Shown here piece by piece: positions 22,600 to 29,787 of a stretch of DNA of 32,341 bases. Position numbers and translations under genes: made by a program. The stretch comes from JBCCAG01 sp050331115 (GTDB lineage Bacteria; Cyanobacteriota; Cyanobacteriia; CAKZMO01): the NCBI GenBank assembly GCA_050331115.1, contig JBHJHD010000111.1, positions 1-32,341 on the forward strand, in the 5' to 3' direction. The notes under the pieces were generated by a model, which worked only from the letters and a program-made list of their open reading frames with translations, did not search any database and was not told where the DNA came from. The first letter of the stretch is position 1; the number at the start of each line of letters is the position of its first letter.

Positions 22600-23787
22600 G
22601 TGGTCACAGCAGTCCAGCTCGGTCAAGGCTATGGAGCCAGCACGTCGTGGTGCGAAGTTGATCGATCGGCCATCGATGCCAACATCGCCGCCCTACGGCG
22701 GCGCATTGGGTCTGACGTCAAGCTTGGCGTAGTTGTGAAAGCCGACGCCTTTGGCCACGGCTTAGCCGTTTGTGCTGGAGCGTTTGCCAACGCTGGGGTA
22801 GACTGGCTGATCGTCAACTTTGCCTATGAGGCGGCAGCCATTCGGCAGGTAGGCGTTGACCTCCCAATCTATATCTGCGGCCATGTGCTGCCATCGCAGG
22901 CGCACATCGTCGCACAGACGGGCGCGCGGGCGGTGCTCTACGACCTCGACGTCGCTGAGGCGTTTGCAGCCGCCGGGCAAACCGCTGGCGTCAGCATTCC
23001 CGTACACCTCAAGATTGAAACCGGAACGCACCGTCAGGGGCTAGCGCTACAGGACGCCATCGACCTCGCCCGCCGCATCGAGCTCCTAGCAGGTATCCAC
23101 CTAGAGGGCATCACGACTCACTATGCCGACATCGAAGACACCACCGATCGTCGCTTTGCCCGCCACCAGCTGACGCAGATTGTAGCGGCACAGTCGGCGT
23201 TTTTAGAAGCTGGTTTAGCGCTTCCTATGGTGCATTCCGCTAATTCAGCAGCGACCCTCCTCTGGCCAGAAACCCACGGTTCGCTGGTGCGCGTTGGAAT
23301 TGCGGCCTACGGGCTGTGGCCCTCCACCGAGACCCGCGTTACTGCGATTCAGATGGCCGACACACCCCACAATTTTCTACCTCAGCTGCATCCGGTTCTG
23401 TCCTGGAGAACCCATATTGCCCAGGTCAAAGCGGTTCCGGCGGGCGGCTACGTGGGCTATGGCCGCACGTTTCGCGCCCCCTACCCCATGAAGATTGCGG
23501 TACTGCCCCTGGGCTACCACGAAGGCTATGATCGCCGCCTCTCCAACTTAGGCTATGTTCTCATCCAGGGACAGAGAGCGCCCATCTGCGGGCGCATCTG
23601 TATGAATATGATGATGGTTGATGTAACTCACTTAACCCGCATTTCTGCCGGGACGACAGCAACATTGCTAGGCCAAGATGGTGATGAGGTGCTCGCTGCC
23701 GAACAGCTTGCAGCTTGGATGGGGACGATCAATTACGAAGTCGTGTCTCGCATTCACCCCTCGCAGCCGCGTCACCTCGTTAAATAG
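22600..23787 (+). CDS. alr: Alanine racemase (divergent subgroup)
   Basis: A 395-residue PLP enzyme that makes D-alanine for peptidoglycan. The PLP lysine is K47 (VVVKADAFGHG) and the catalytic tyrosine is Y287 (VGYGRT). HSANSAATLL, RVGIAAYGLWPS and PLGY also fit. Several usual residues differ: the Tyr after KADA is F51, the TGMxR block is TGTHRQG (141-147), PLGYADGYPR is PLGYHEGYDRR, and the Asp of CMDQ is N336 (CMNMMMVDVT). These changes mark a subgroup more than damage. Start is GTG at 22600 with AGGAAG about 8 nt upstream. It follows the lyase gene by 48 nt and may be transcribed with it, without any clear functional tie. Confidence 0.93.
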   Translation: MVTAVQLGQGYGASTSWCEVDRSAIDANIAALRRRIGSDVKLGVVVKADAFGHGLAVCAGAFANAGVDWLIVNFAYEAAAIRQVGVDLPIYICGHVLPSQAHIVAQTGARAVLYDLDVAEAFAAAGQTAGVSIPVHLKIETGTHRQGLALQDAIDLARRIELLAGIHLEGITTHYADIEDTTDRRFARHQLTQIVAAQSAFLEAGLALPMVHSANSAATLLWPETHGSLVRVGIAAYGLWPSTETRVTAIQMADTPHNFLPQLHPVLSWRTHIAQVKAVPAGGYVGYGRTFRAPYPMKIAVLPLGYHEGYDRRLSNLGYVLIQGQRAPICGRICMNMMMVDVTHLTRISAGTTATLLGQDGDEVLAAEQLAAWMGTINYEVVSRIHPSQPRHLVK

Positions 23788-23898
23788 TTACCAAATAGTT
23801 ACCCGGTTGAATAGCGTAAGCGATCGCAGCGTACGCAGCTTTAATGTAAGGTGCGGCTTTGGGGTGCGGCTTCGGAAAGATGTAGCTTCACAACGGCT

Positions 23899-24075
23899 CT
23901 ACTGAAGGGGTATCACGCAGGCGGTAGAGCTGTGGCTGAGAGACATCCGGGGTGCCAACTCGGGGGCTAGACACTGCGGGGTGAGGAGATGGTAGGTCAC
24001 GGAGAGCGTTGTCACGCTGGTCACAACAGCAATGAGGGTGGCGGTGATGTGATGCCGGGCGGCTGAGCGAACCAT
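23899..24075 (-). CDS. Possible small exported or membrane peptide, 58 aa
   Basis: A 58-codon minus-strand frame starts with ATG at 24075 and stops at 23899. AGGAG lies about 9 nt upstream. The start MVRSAARHHI is basic and is followed by a hydrophobic stretch (TATLIAVVTSVTTLSVTYHLL), like a signal peptide or single membrane helix, then a short tail with two cysteines. I recognise no family. It lies in a 671-base gap between alr and menA with no other gene. It could also be chance coding; evidence is the ribosome site and the amphipathic order only. Confidence 0.35.
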   Translation of the reverse strand: MVRSAARHHITATLIAVVTSVTTLSVTYHLLTPQCLAPELAPRMSLSHSSTACVIPLQ

Positions 24076-24459
24076 AGGGCAGGACTCCTGATGGACATGA
24101 ATGCTTTGAGCGTTAGACTTAAGATGCCCTTGAGCGCGCTAGAGCTCTCAGGTCTGCGCGGCTCTCCCGCCTGCGGGTGATCTTTCTTTACATAAGGCGG
24201 CGATTCTCCACGGAACTTCTCCACGGAGCGCTTTGACCCAAGCTTTTCATGCGCATAGCTTCGCTGTTGTGCGTATAGATTCGCTCGCCTATACATTGGC
24301 CGCCTACGCATTTACTATGCATCAGTCGTCTATGCACCAGTCGCCTATGCACCAGTCGCCATATATCAGCCCCAGAGAGGCGCTGTAGCAGGTGCAAACG
24401 TTAGGCGACAGCCTACAATGGTTAGACCCAGTATCAAACGGCTCTCCTAGTGCTTATCC
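24076..24459. other. Upstream region of menA, no supported gene
   Basis: Frames here on both strands are Arg- and Pro-rich and look like chance. The region contains imperfect repeats (GCGCATAGCTTCGCT and GCGTATAGATTCGCT near 24250-24285) and a 15-bp tandem array at 24316. TACAAT at 24413 could be a -10 element for menA but lacks a good -35. Confidence 0.45.
24316..24360. repeat. Three tandem 15-bp repeats
   Basis: TATGCATCAGTCGTC is followed by two identical TATGCACCAGTCGCC units. The array ends about 100 nt upstream of menA. No protein-coding role is evident. Confidence 0.9.
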
Positions 24460-25383
24460 ATGTCTACTAAGCAGGCTCTCAGCCAGCAATTGCCAGCGCC
24501 CAAGACAAACCTATGGCTCGCCGCTATTAAGCCGCCAATGTATAGCGTGGCGGTTATTCCCATTTGGGTCGGCTCGGCGATCGCTTGGGCGCAGACCGGC
24601 CGGCTCGACTGGGGTATTTTTTACACGTTTTTGCTGTCGGCGATCGCGATTATTGCCTGGCTGAACCTCAGTAACGATGTCTTTGACGCCGACACGGGCA
24701 TTGACCGCAACAAGGCCCATTCCGTCGTCAACCTAACCCACAACAGATCGCTGGTCTTCTGGATTGCCAACTATTTGCTTGGGGCCGGCCTGCTCGGCAT
24801 TGGCGCGATCGCATGGTGGCAGCGCGACGCGACGATACTCGTGATTGTGGCGATTTGCTGTGGGTTGGGCTACACCTACCAGGGTCCCCCCTTCCGACTG
24901 GGCTACCGGGGCTTAGGGGAGCCCATTTGCTTTGTAACCTTCGGTCCTCTGGCGATTTCTGCCGCCTACTATAGCCAAACCCAGACCTGGGGATGGACGC
25001 CGCTAGCCGCCTCCGTTACCGTCGGCATAAGCACTAGCTTAATTTTGTTTTGCTCCCACTTCCATCAGGTGGAAGACGATGCCGCCGCCGGAAAGCGATC
25101 GCCCATCGTCCGTCTGGGGACGCAGCTTAGCGCCAGATTGGTTCCCTGGCTGAGCGGCAGCATCTTTGCAGCGACGATAGCGGGCGTTGGGGTTGGCCTG
25201 TTTCCCCCACAAACGTTGATTATGTTCGTCAGCGCCTTCTTTGCCTATCGCCTCTCTGCCCACGTGTGTCGCTATCACAGCAGCCCCGTTCAGGTCAGCA
25301 GCGCTAAATTTATCGCGGTTGCCCTCCATTTTTGGAGTGGGCTGCTGCTGGGTCTTGGATTTGTTTTGCCCTCGCTCCGGTAG
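24460..25383 (+). CDS. menA: 1,4-dihydroxy-2-naphthoate phytyltransferase MenA
   Basis: MenA joins a phytyl (or polyprenyl) chain to dihydroxynaphthoate, giving the precursor of phylloquinone, the A1 electron carrier of photosystem I. The 307-residue product is a UbiA-family membrane protein with about eight or nine hydrophobic segments. The first Asp-rich motif is N72-D-V-F-D76-A-D78-T-G-I-D82, and GYTYQGPPFRLGYRGLGE is the family signature. The second Asp-rich motif is HFHQVEDDAAAGKRSP. The MenA subgroup is supported by LTHNRSLV and the TYQGPPFRL block. Start is ATG at 24460 with no clear ribosome site. It is followed after 424 nt by rbcR on the same strand. Confidence 0.95.
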   Translation: MSTKQALSQQLPAPKTNLWLAAIKPPMYSVAVIPIWVGSAIAWAQTGRLDWGIFYTFLLSAIAIIAWLNLSNDVFDADTGIDRNKAHSVVNLTHNRSLVFWIANYLLGAGLLGIGAIAWWQRDATILVIVAICCGLGYTYQGPPFRLGYRGLGEPICFVTFGPLAISAAYYSQTQTWGWTPLAASVTVGISTSLILFCSHFHQVEDDAAAGKRSPIVRLGTQLSARLVPWLSGSIFAATIAGVGVGLFPPQTLIMFVSAFFAYRLSAHVCRYHSSPVQVSSAKFIAVALHFWSGLLLGLGFVLPSLR

Positions 25384-25807
25384 ATCCCGGTATCGCTCTA
25401 TGGTTCCGTTTTAGAAGATTTCGATGCAGAGGTGCAGCAATTCCTGGTAAATTCAGAAGTGCCGTCAGCGCGCTATGCATTTGCCTAACCTTATGAGCTT
25501 GGACTAGCACTCTACGCTTATCTGTATCTTCCTTGCTCATACACCACGCTCCAGGGAACAGTTCTGCATCAGTTTTCTGCTGGCGCTCTAGCAGCAGCCT
25601 TAAAACACTAGCCAACCGCCGAGCAGGGTCGCAGAGCAGGGCCAGAGAAGGCTAAATTTTGCCCCAGCTGACCTACGCGATCCCCTCAATTCATGATTCT
25701 TATAAATTCTTGTCGTGAAACTTGCTTTAGAGTCGTGGGACAGGGGCAGAGTATCTGCGGTGAGGCTCACGAAATTATGTTACTAAAAAATCGTTTTTCT
25801 GGCTTAC
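25384..25807. other. Intergenic region upstream of rbcR
   Basis: This 424-base gap shows no coding frame with supporting signals. The last 130 bases are AT-richer and should hold the rbcR promoter; TATAAATTC near 25699 is a weak -10 candidate. No clear LysR operator or terminator for menA was seen. Confidence 0.45.
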
Positions 25808-26794
25808 ATGACTATGTCTGACCTACCCTTCACGCTAGACCAGCTCCGTATACTCAGAGCCATTGCGGCTGAAGGGAGTTTTAAGCGCGCAGCGGATAGT
25901 CTGTATGTGTCCCAGCCTGCCGTCAGTCTCCAAGTTCAAAACCTGGAGCGGCAGCTCGATGTACCGCTATTCGATAGAGGGGGACGCCGGGCTCAGCTTA
26001 CAGAGGCAGGACACTTGCTGCTCAAGTATGGCGATCGGATTCTGTCACTGTGCCAAGAGACCTGCCGCGCCATTGAGGACCTGCAAAATCTGCAGGGCGG
26101 CACGCTGATTATTGGCGCAAGCCAAACCACCGGCACATACTTACTGCCCCGCATGATCGGTCGGTTCAGGCAGACCTACTCCGATGTCGCCGTACAGCTT
26201 CACGTCCACTCCACGCGTCGCACCGCCTGGAGCGTAGCCAACGGACAGATTGACCTTGCGATTATCGGCGGAGAGGTCCCGCCAGAGCTCCAGGACCCGC
26301 TGGACATCTCTCCCTACGCTGAAGACGAGCTAGCGCTGATTTTACCGGCCTTCCATCCCCTATCGCGCAGCGCCACAATTCAGAAGGACGACCTCTATAA
26401 GCTCAAATTTATTGCCTTAGACTCCCAATCGACGATTCGGAAGGTGATCGACAAGGTCTTGAGCCGCAGCGGCATCGAGACGAGGCGCTTAAAAATTGAG
26501 ATGGAGCTCAATTCGATTGAAGCGATTAAAAATGCGGTGCAGTCTGGCTTGGGAGCGTCCTTTGTTTCAATTTCGGCCATTGAAAAAGAGCTGCAGATGG
26601 GCGTTCTCCACAGAGCCAAGATCGATGGCCTAGTGGTCACGCGCATTCTTTCGGTCATCATCAACCCCAACCGCTACCTTTCTAAAGCCGCTGAGGCTTT
26701 TGTCAAAGAGATCCTGCCGCAGTTTTCTAAGCCAGATTCTGGACCTAAACCGCCGGTTGCTGAGACCGTCGCCGAAACGACCATACTGTCATAA
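25808..26794 (+). CDS. rbcR: LysR-family regulator RbcR (Ycf30/CbbR type)
   Basis: A 328-residue LysR regulator. The winged-helix domain (about 8-70) reads FTLDQLRILRAIAAEGSFKR, VSQPAVSLQVQNLERQL, PLFDRGGRRAQLTEAG. The effector domain contains IGASQTTGTYLLPRMIGRF, LHVHSTRRTAWSVANG and LNSIEAIKNAVQSGLGASFV. These blocks match the cyanobacterial and plastid RbcR/Ycf30 group, which activates Rubisco and carbon-concentrating genes in response to metabolites such as 2-phosphoglycolate or NADPH. The ATG at 25808 and the ATG at 25814 (MSDLPF) are both possible; many relatives start at the second. It converges with the Crp/Fnr gene, whose stop is 18 nt away. Confidence 0.93.
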   Translation: MTMSDLPFTLDQLRILRAIAAEGSFKRAADSLYVSQPAVSLQVQNLERQLDVPLFDRGGRRAQLTEAGHLLLKYGDRILSLCQETCRAIEDLQNLQGGTLIIGASQTTGTYLLPRMIGRFRQTYSDVAVQLHVHSTRRTAWSVANGQIDLAIIGGEVPPELQDPLDISPYAEDELALILPAFHPLSRSATIQKDDLYKLKFIALDSQSTIRKVIDKVLSRSGIETRRLKIEMELNSIEAIKNAVQSGLGASFVSISAIEKELQMGVLHRAKIDGLVVTRILSVIINPNRYLSKAAEAFVKEILPQFSKPDSGPKPPVAETVAETTILS

Positions 26795-26812
26795 GCCCTT
26801 AAGCTTGACCCC

Positions 26813-27502
26813 TTAGGCCTGTAAATTAATGCGCGAAGGCAGGCACAGCAGGTTATCGCCGTAGGTACTAATTAAGCCACGCTGACGCAGCTTTCCCATC
26901 AGGCGGGTCACCGTGACGCGCGTCGAGCCAATAGCGCTACCAATTTGCGCATGGGTGAGGGTCCAGGGTAGGCAATAGCCCACTTCACAGGGTTCACCGA
27001 ACTCCTCAATCAGCAGCGTCAAGAAGCCTAAAAGGCGATCGATAGTGCGGCGCTGACCAAGGGTGCTCAGCCACAGCAGCTTGCGCTGATGCTGATAGCG
27101 AAAGGCGTCTAGCACTTCACGGCGAAAGTGGGGCCAGTTGTCTAGGTCATGCCAATACATCCAGATGACGGACGTTTGATCGACGTGGGCGAAGCTCTGT
27201 AGGGTGAATGGCGACTGGGCCACAATTTCGAAAGGCTGACCTGCGCCCACAAAGCCCAGAAAAGCCTCTTCTGCGTTCATCTGGGCAAGCTGTGAGGCAT
27301 CCTCTTCGCTGTCAGAGGAATAGGCATCGCCGACCAATCGAATTGCACCGCACTGAACAAGGTACAGCAGCCCGGGCCGCGAGGGCACGCGCTCGTCTTT
27401 GCTGAACGTGCGGCAGCGATAGTGCTCTTGAGCCCAATCGATGATGCGCTGCCAAGTTAGAAACGGTCTAGGCGAGTCAGACGCTGAGGATGCTGAGTAC
27501 AT
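26813..27502 (-). CDS. Crp/Fnr-family regulator related to NtcA
   Basis: A 229-residue regulator. The N-terminal two-thirds form a cNMP-binding-like beta roll that is poorly conserved, with an unusual acidic insert (SSDSEEDASQ, 62-71). The dimer helix (about 130-165) leads to a winged helix. The recognition helix GSTRVTVTRL (192-201) is the same as in NtcA, the global nitrogen regulator, so target sites may be NtcA-like (GTA-N8-TAC). The roll lacks obvious cyclic-nucleotide phosphate-binding residues and does not match the NtcA 2-oxoglutarate region, so the ligand is unknown. The start is ATG at 27502; a TTG at 27544 would add 14 residues, and neither has a good ribosome site. It is not NtcA itself, which is far better conserved. 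Confidence 0.85.
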   Translation of the reverse strand: MYSASSASDSPRPFLTWQRIIDWAQEHYRCRTFSKDERVPSRPGLLYLVQCGAIRLVGDAYSSDSEEDASQLAQMNAEEAFLGFVGAGQPFEIVAQSPFTLQSFAHVDQTSVIWMYWHDLDNWPHFRREVLDAFRYQHQRKLLWLSTLGQRRTIDRLLGFLTLLIEEFGEPCEVGYCLPWTLTHAQIGSAIGSTRVTVTRLMGKLRQRGLISTYGDNLLCLPSRINLQA

Positions 27503-27568
27503 AAAAGGCAGGTTCCGATATCGAAGAGGTTGTAGTAGGTTCAAACAGCAAATCTACAGACGGTCACG

Positions 27569-27590
27569 CGTGAGATTGCTAAATCTCACG
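27569..27590. promoter_or_regulatory. Palindrome upstream of the Crp/Fnr gene, candidate operator
   Basis: The 9-bp arms CGTGAGATT (27569-27577) and AATCTCACG (27582-27590) surround GCTA. It lies about 67 nt upstream of the regulator start. The spacing differs from classic CRP and NtcA boxes. Autoregulation is an inference. Confidence 0.6.
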
Positions 27591-28139
27591 AGACGGATCT
27601 TTGAAGGCATTAAATCAGTATTATCCAACATGACCTTATGTACAGGGCGAACCCACCGAAATCAGGACAACAATATACACTTTTGTGAAAATACTGACGG
27701 TGGCGATCGCACCGTTGTTCGATAGCGTCAAGCTCATCTCAAGAATAATCCTTAGATGCCGTATACCGCATCGTCAATTTGTTACTACGACTACATTACG
27801 ACCACTACATTAGGACAGGATTTTCCTGCCGTAATCAACAGCACCGACGACCTGACGCCAACGATAGGCGCATTCTATGCAAAGCCGCTGCGATCCTTGA
27901 TTTATCGCTAGGGCCAGATTAGCGACCCGCGGCCTTGATAGTTCTTTACACTTTACAGCCCCGGCAGCTCCCATCACTGAAGCTTTGGGGTATAGAGGAT
28001 AGCTTAGCTTACAGCAAACATAAGAAATGTAGGGTAGGCTCAGACACACTGATATACTTTGATGACATGCTCTGAAAGCTGATGCAGCGCTCTGAAAGCT
28101 GATGCAGCGCTTTTATACCCAAGGTGTCAGTCGAGAAAA
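27591..28139. other. Intergenic region without a supported gene
   Basis: About 550 bases between divergent genes. Short frames on both strands have no ribosome site or recognisable product. One HIP1 octamer lies at about 27704. The only other structure is the 20-bp duplication at 28069 just before the ArgRS-like gene. Confidence 0.5.
28069..28108. repeat. Tandem 20-bp duplication
   Basis: GCTCTGAAAGCTGATGCAGC occurs twice head to tail, 31 nt before the GTG start at 28140. It may carry or alter promoter or leader sequence; nothing else is visible. Confidence 0.9.
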
Positions 28140-29357
28140 GTGTCGACCGAGAAAGGCGTTAATCGAGAGAGTAGCAATCGAAGCGCCACCAGTACATCTT
28201 GGGCGTGGTCTTCGTTACGGGCTTTATCCTTGGGCCTTGCGGTAGAGCAACTGCTCCTGCAGGCGGCGGGAGCGCGGTACGGCAATATCTTACGGGATAC
28301 CCAATTGAAGCGGGGCTGGGCCTCGACTCTAGATCGACTCGATGTTGATCAAGCCTCTCCGCTGACCTATCGCTCGGCGATCGCGCTGCGGCTGGCGCGC
28401 GGTCTACATCAGCGCCCCCAGAAGATTGCTTCAGCGATCGCCGATGCGGCGGTAGAACGCGCTCGTGGGACAGGCGTCTGTAGGACCGCCGCCTGTTCAG
28501 AAAATCTGCTAAAAACGTTTCGCAACAAAGGCAGCTTGGGCTCTAGCGATGCGTGGCTCAGTTCCCATATCTCTGTTGCCCAACAGGGCGAGTGGATTGA
28601 AGTCGCGCTCGATGCAGCCGGCGTCGCTCAATGGCTACAGTCAATCATTGACGCCGCTGAACAGTCTAAGGCTAAGGCTAAGGCACCGCAGGAGGCAGTA
28701 CAGGAGAGGGCAGTGCAGGAGAGTGAAGCGGCTAGCCCTGCGCCGTCAGCACCAATGCCGACCTGCGATGGGCCACCCGAGATCGATTTTCGGGCGCTGC
28801 ATGCCCACGCCCGCTGCTGCTCTCTTCTGAGGATGGCCACGGCGCACTACCGCGTCGAGGGAGATGATGCCTCCCAGCCCCTATTTGATGTCCCTTGGCT
28901 CGCGGAGCATAGGCTCTGGGCCGCCCGGAGCAGTCAGCAGGAGGCGCAGCGTGATGAGGCGCGACAGGAAACGCAACGTGAAATACAGCACGAGGTGCAG
29001 CAGGCGCTGCTCCAAGGGTTGCTCCGGGTCGTAGACCAAGTTGCTCGCGCTGACCCAATGGCCCCTGACCCCGGCACACTGCCGCTAGCCTGTGCAAAGG
29101 GGGCAAATCTGATTGGCGATCGCTTCGAGCGGTTTCATGCGGTCTACCGCCCAATACCGTCCCCTCTGATACCATCTTCTCAGACGCAGTCTCCTCTAAT
29201 ACCGCCTCTGTGTCTAATACCACCTCTATGCGCTGCGGCTAGTGCAGCCCAGCCCAGCCCAGCCCAGCAGGCCGCGCTAGGCTTTATCCAGGTGACCCGG
29301 CAAGTCCTGTTCCTGCTTTTAGTAGGTGCAGGAATAACGCCCCCGGCAGCGCTCTGA
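28140..29357 (+). CDS. Stand-alone ArgRS-like protein: Add-1-like and DALR domains, no catalytic core
   Basis: A 405-residue protein resembling both ends of arginyl-tRNA synthetase. The N-terminal part (about 25-200) has LTYRSAIALRLARGL then QRPQKIASAIAD (75-102), like the ArgRS Add-1 domain that touches the tRNA elbow. The C-terminal part (about 225-405) has a DALR-type helical pattern: ALLQGLLRVVDQVARA, GANLIGDRFERFHAVYRPI and a final QVTRQVLFLLLVGAGITPPAAL that parallels the ArgRS C-terminus. The HIGH and KMSKS motifs and the Rossmann core are absent, so it cannot charge tRNA. Low-complexity blocks join the parts (Ala/Glu/Pro at about 180-205; repeated EAQRDEARQE-type Gln/Glu; LIPPLC repeats). 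GTG at 28140 is the assumed start; a later start is possible. I believe cyanobacterial relatives of this type exist, but no role is known to me. Confidence 0.75.
   Translation: MSTEKGVNRESSNRSATSTSWAWSSLRALSLGLAVEQLLLQAAGARYGNILRDTQLKRGWASTLDRLDVDQASPLTYRSAIALRLARGLHQRPQKIASAIADAAVERARGTGVCRTAACSENLLKTFRNKGSLGSSDAWLSSHISVAQQGEWIEVALDAAGVAQWLQSIIDAAEQSKAKAKAPQEAVQERAVQESEAASPAPSAPMPTCDGPPEIDFRALHAHARCCSLLRMATAHYRVEGDDASQPLFDVPWLAEHRLWAARSSQQEAQRDEARQETQREIQHEVQQALLQGLLRVVDQVARADPMAPDPGTLPLACAKGANLIGDRFERFHAVYRPIPSPLIPSSQTQSPLIPPLCLIPPLCAAASAAQPSPAQQAALGFIQVTRQVLFLLLVGAGITPPAAL
29187..29270. repeat. Low-complexity repeats inside the ArgRS-like gene
   Basis: An 18-bp imperfect repeat (CTAATACCGCCTCTGTGT and CTAATACCACCTCTATGC) encodes LIPPLC twice. 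It is followed by four AGCCC units at 29246-29265. The 5-bp units are not a multiple of three, so slippage there would shift the frame just before the conserved C-terminal helices. Confidence 0.85.
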
Positions 29358-29567
29358 GCTGCCGAGCCACCTAGGTCAAATTCACGCCTAGAGCCGGCTC
29401 AAAATAGGGCAATCCGCTTTAGATCACCCTCAAGACCTCATCCAAATCACTACAGACCACCCAAAATAGAAGTAATGTTCCCAGTCTTGGATAACTTTCT
29501 TGTCCCAAGGGGCTGACATCCCGTGAGTAGCGTGATACTCTTATATTTGTGTGAGGAGCGAACCAGC

Positions 29568-29608
29568 AAGGGTACCGAGACGAAACACGGACAGTCGTCG
29601 GTACCCTT
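29568..29608 (+). terminator. Stem-loop between the ArgRS-like gene and polA
   Basis: The 11-bp arms AAGGGTACCGA (29568-29578) and TCGGTACCCTT (29598-29608) are perfect inverted repeats with a 19-nt loop and a pyrimidine-rich tail. It lies 210 nt past the upstream stop and 180 nt before polA, so it may end the upstream message or structure the polA leader. The rest of the 430-base gap (29358-29787) shows only AT-rich and T-rich tracts and no supported gene. Confidence 0.6.
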
Positions 29609-29787
29609 TCTGCTTATTCTCTTTGCTATCAGCTTTTTTTGCTGCCAGTTTTTTACTATCAGGCATTTCGCTTTACGGACTAGTCGTCCTGCGCCACTAC
29701 TCTGCGTTACGGTTTCGCACTACCGCCCCACGTTGCTATCCTGCGCTACCGTGATGAGAGGACTACCGGCCGCCGAGATATACGACT

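Noticed and set aside
24021..24311. 96-codon minus-strand frame in the menA upstream region
   Set aside because: Arg/Pro/Ser-rich translation of repeat DNA with no start signal; the nearby 58-codon frame has better support.
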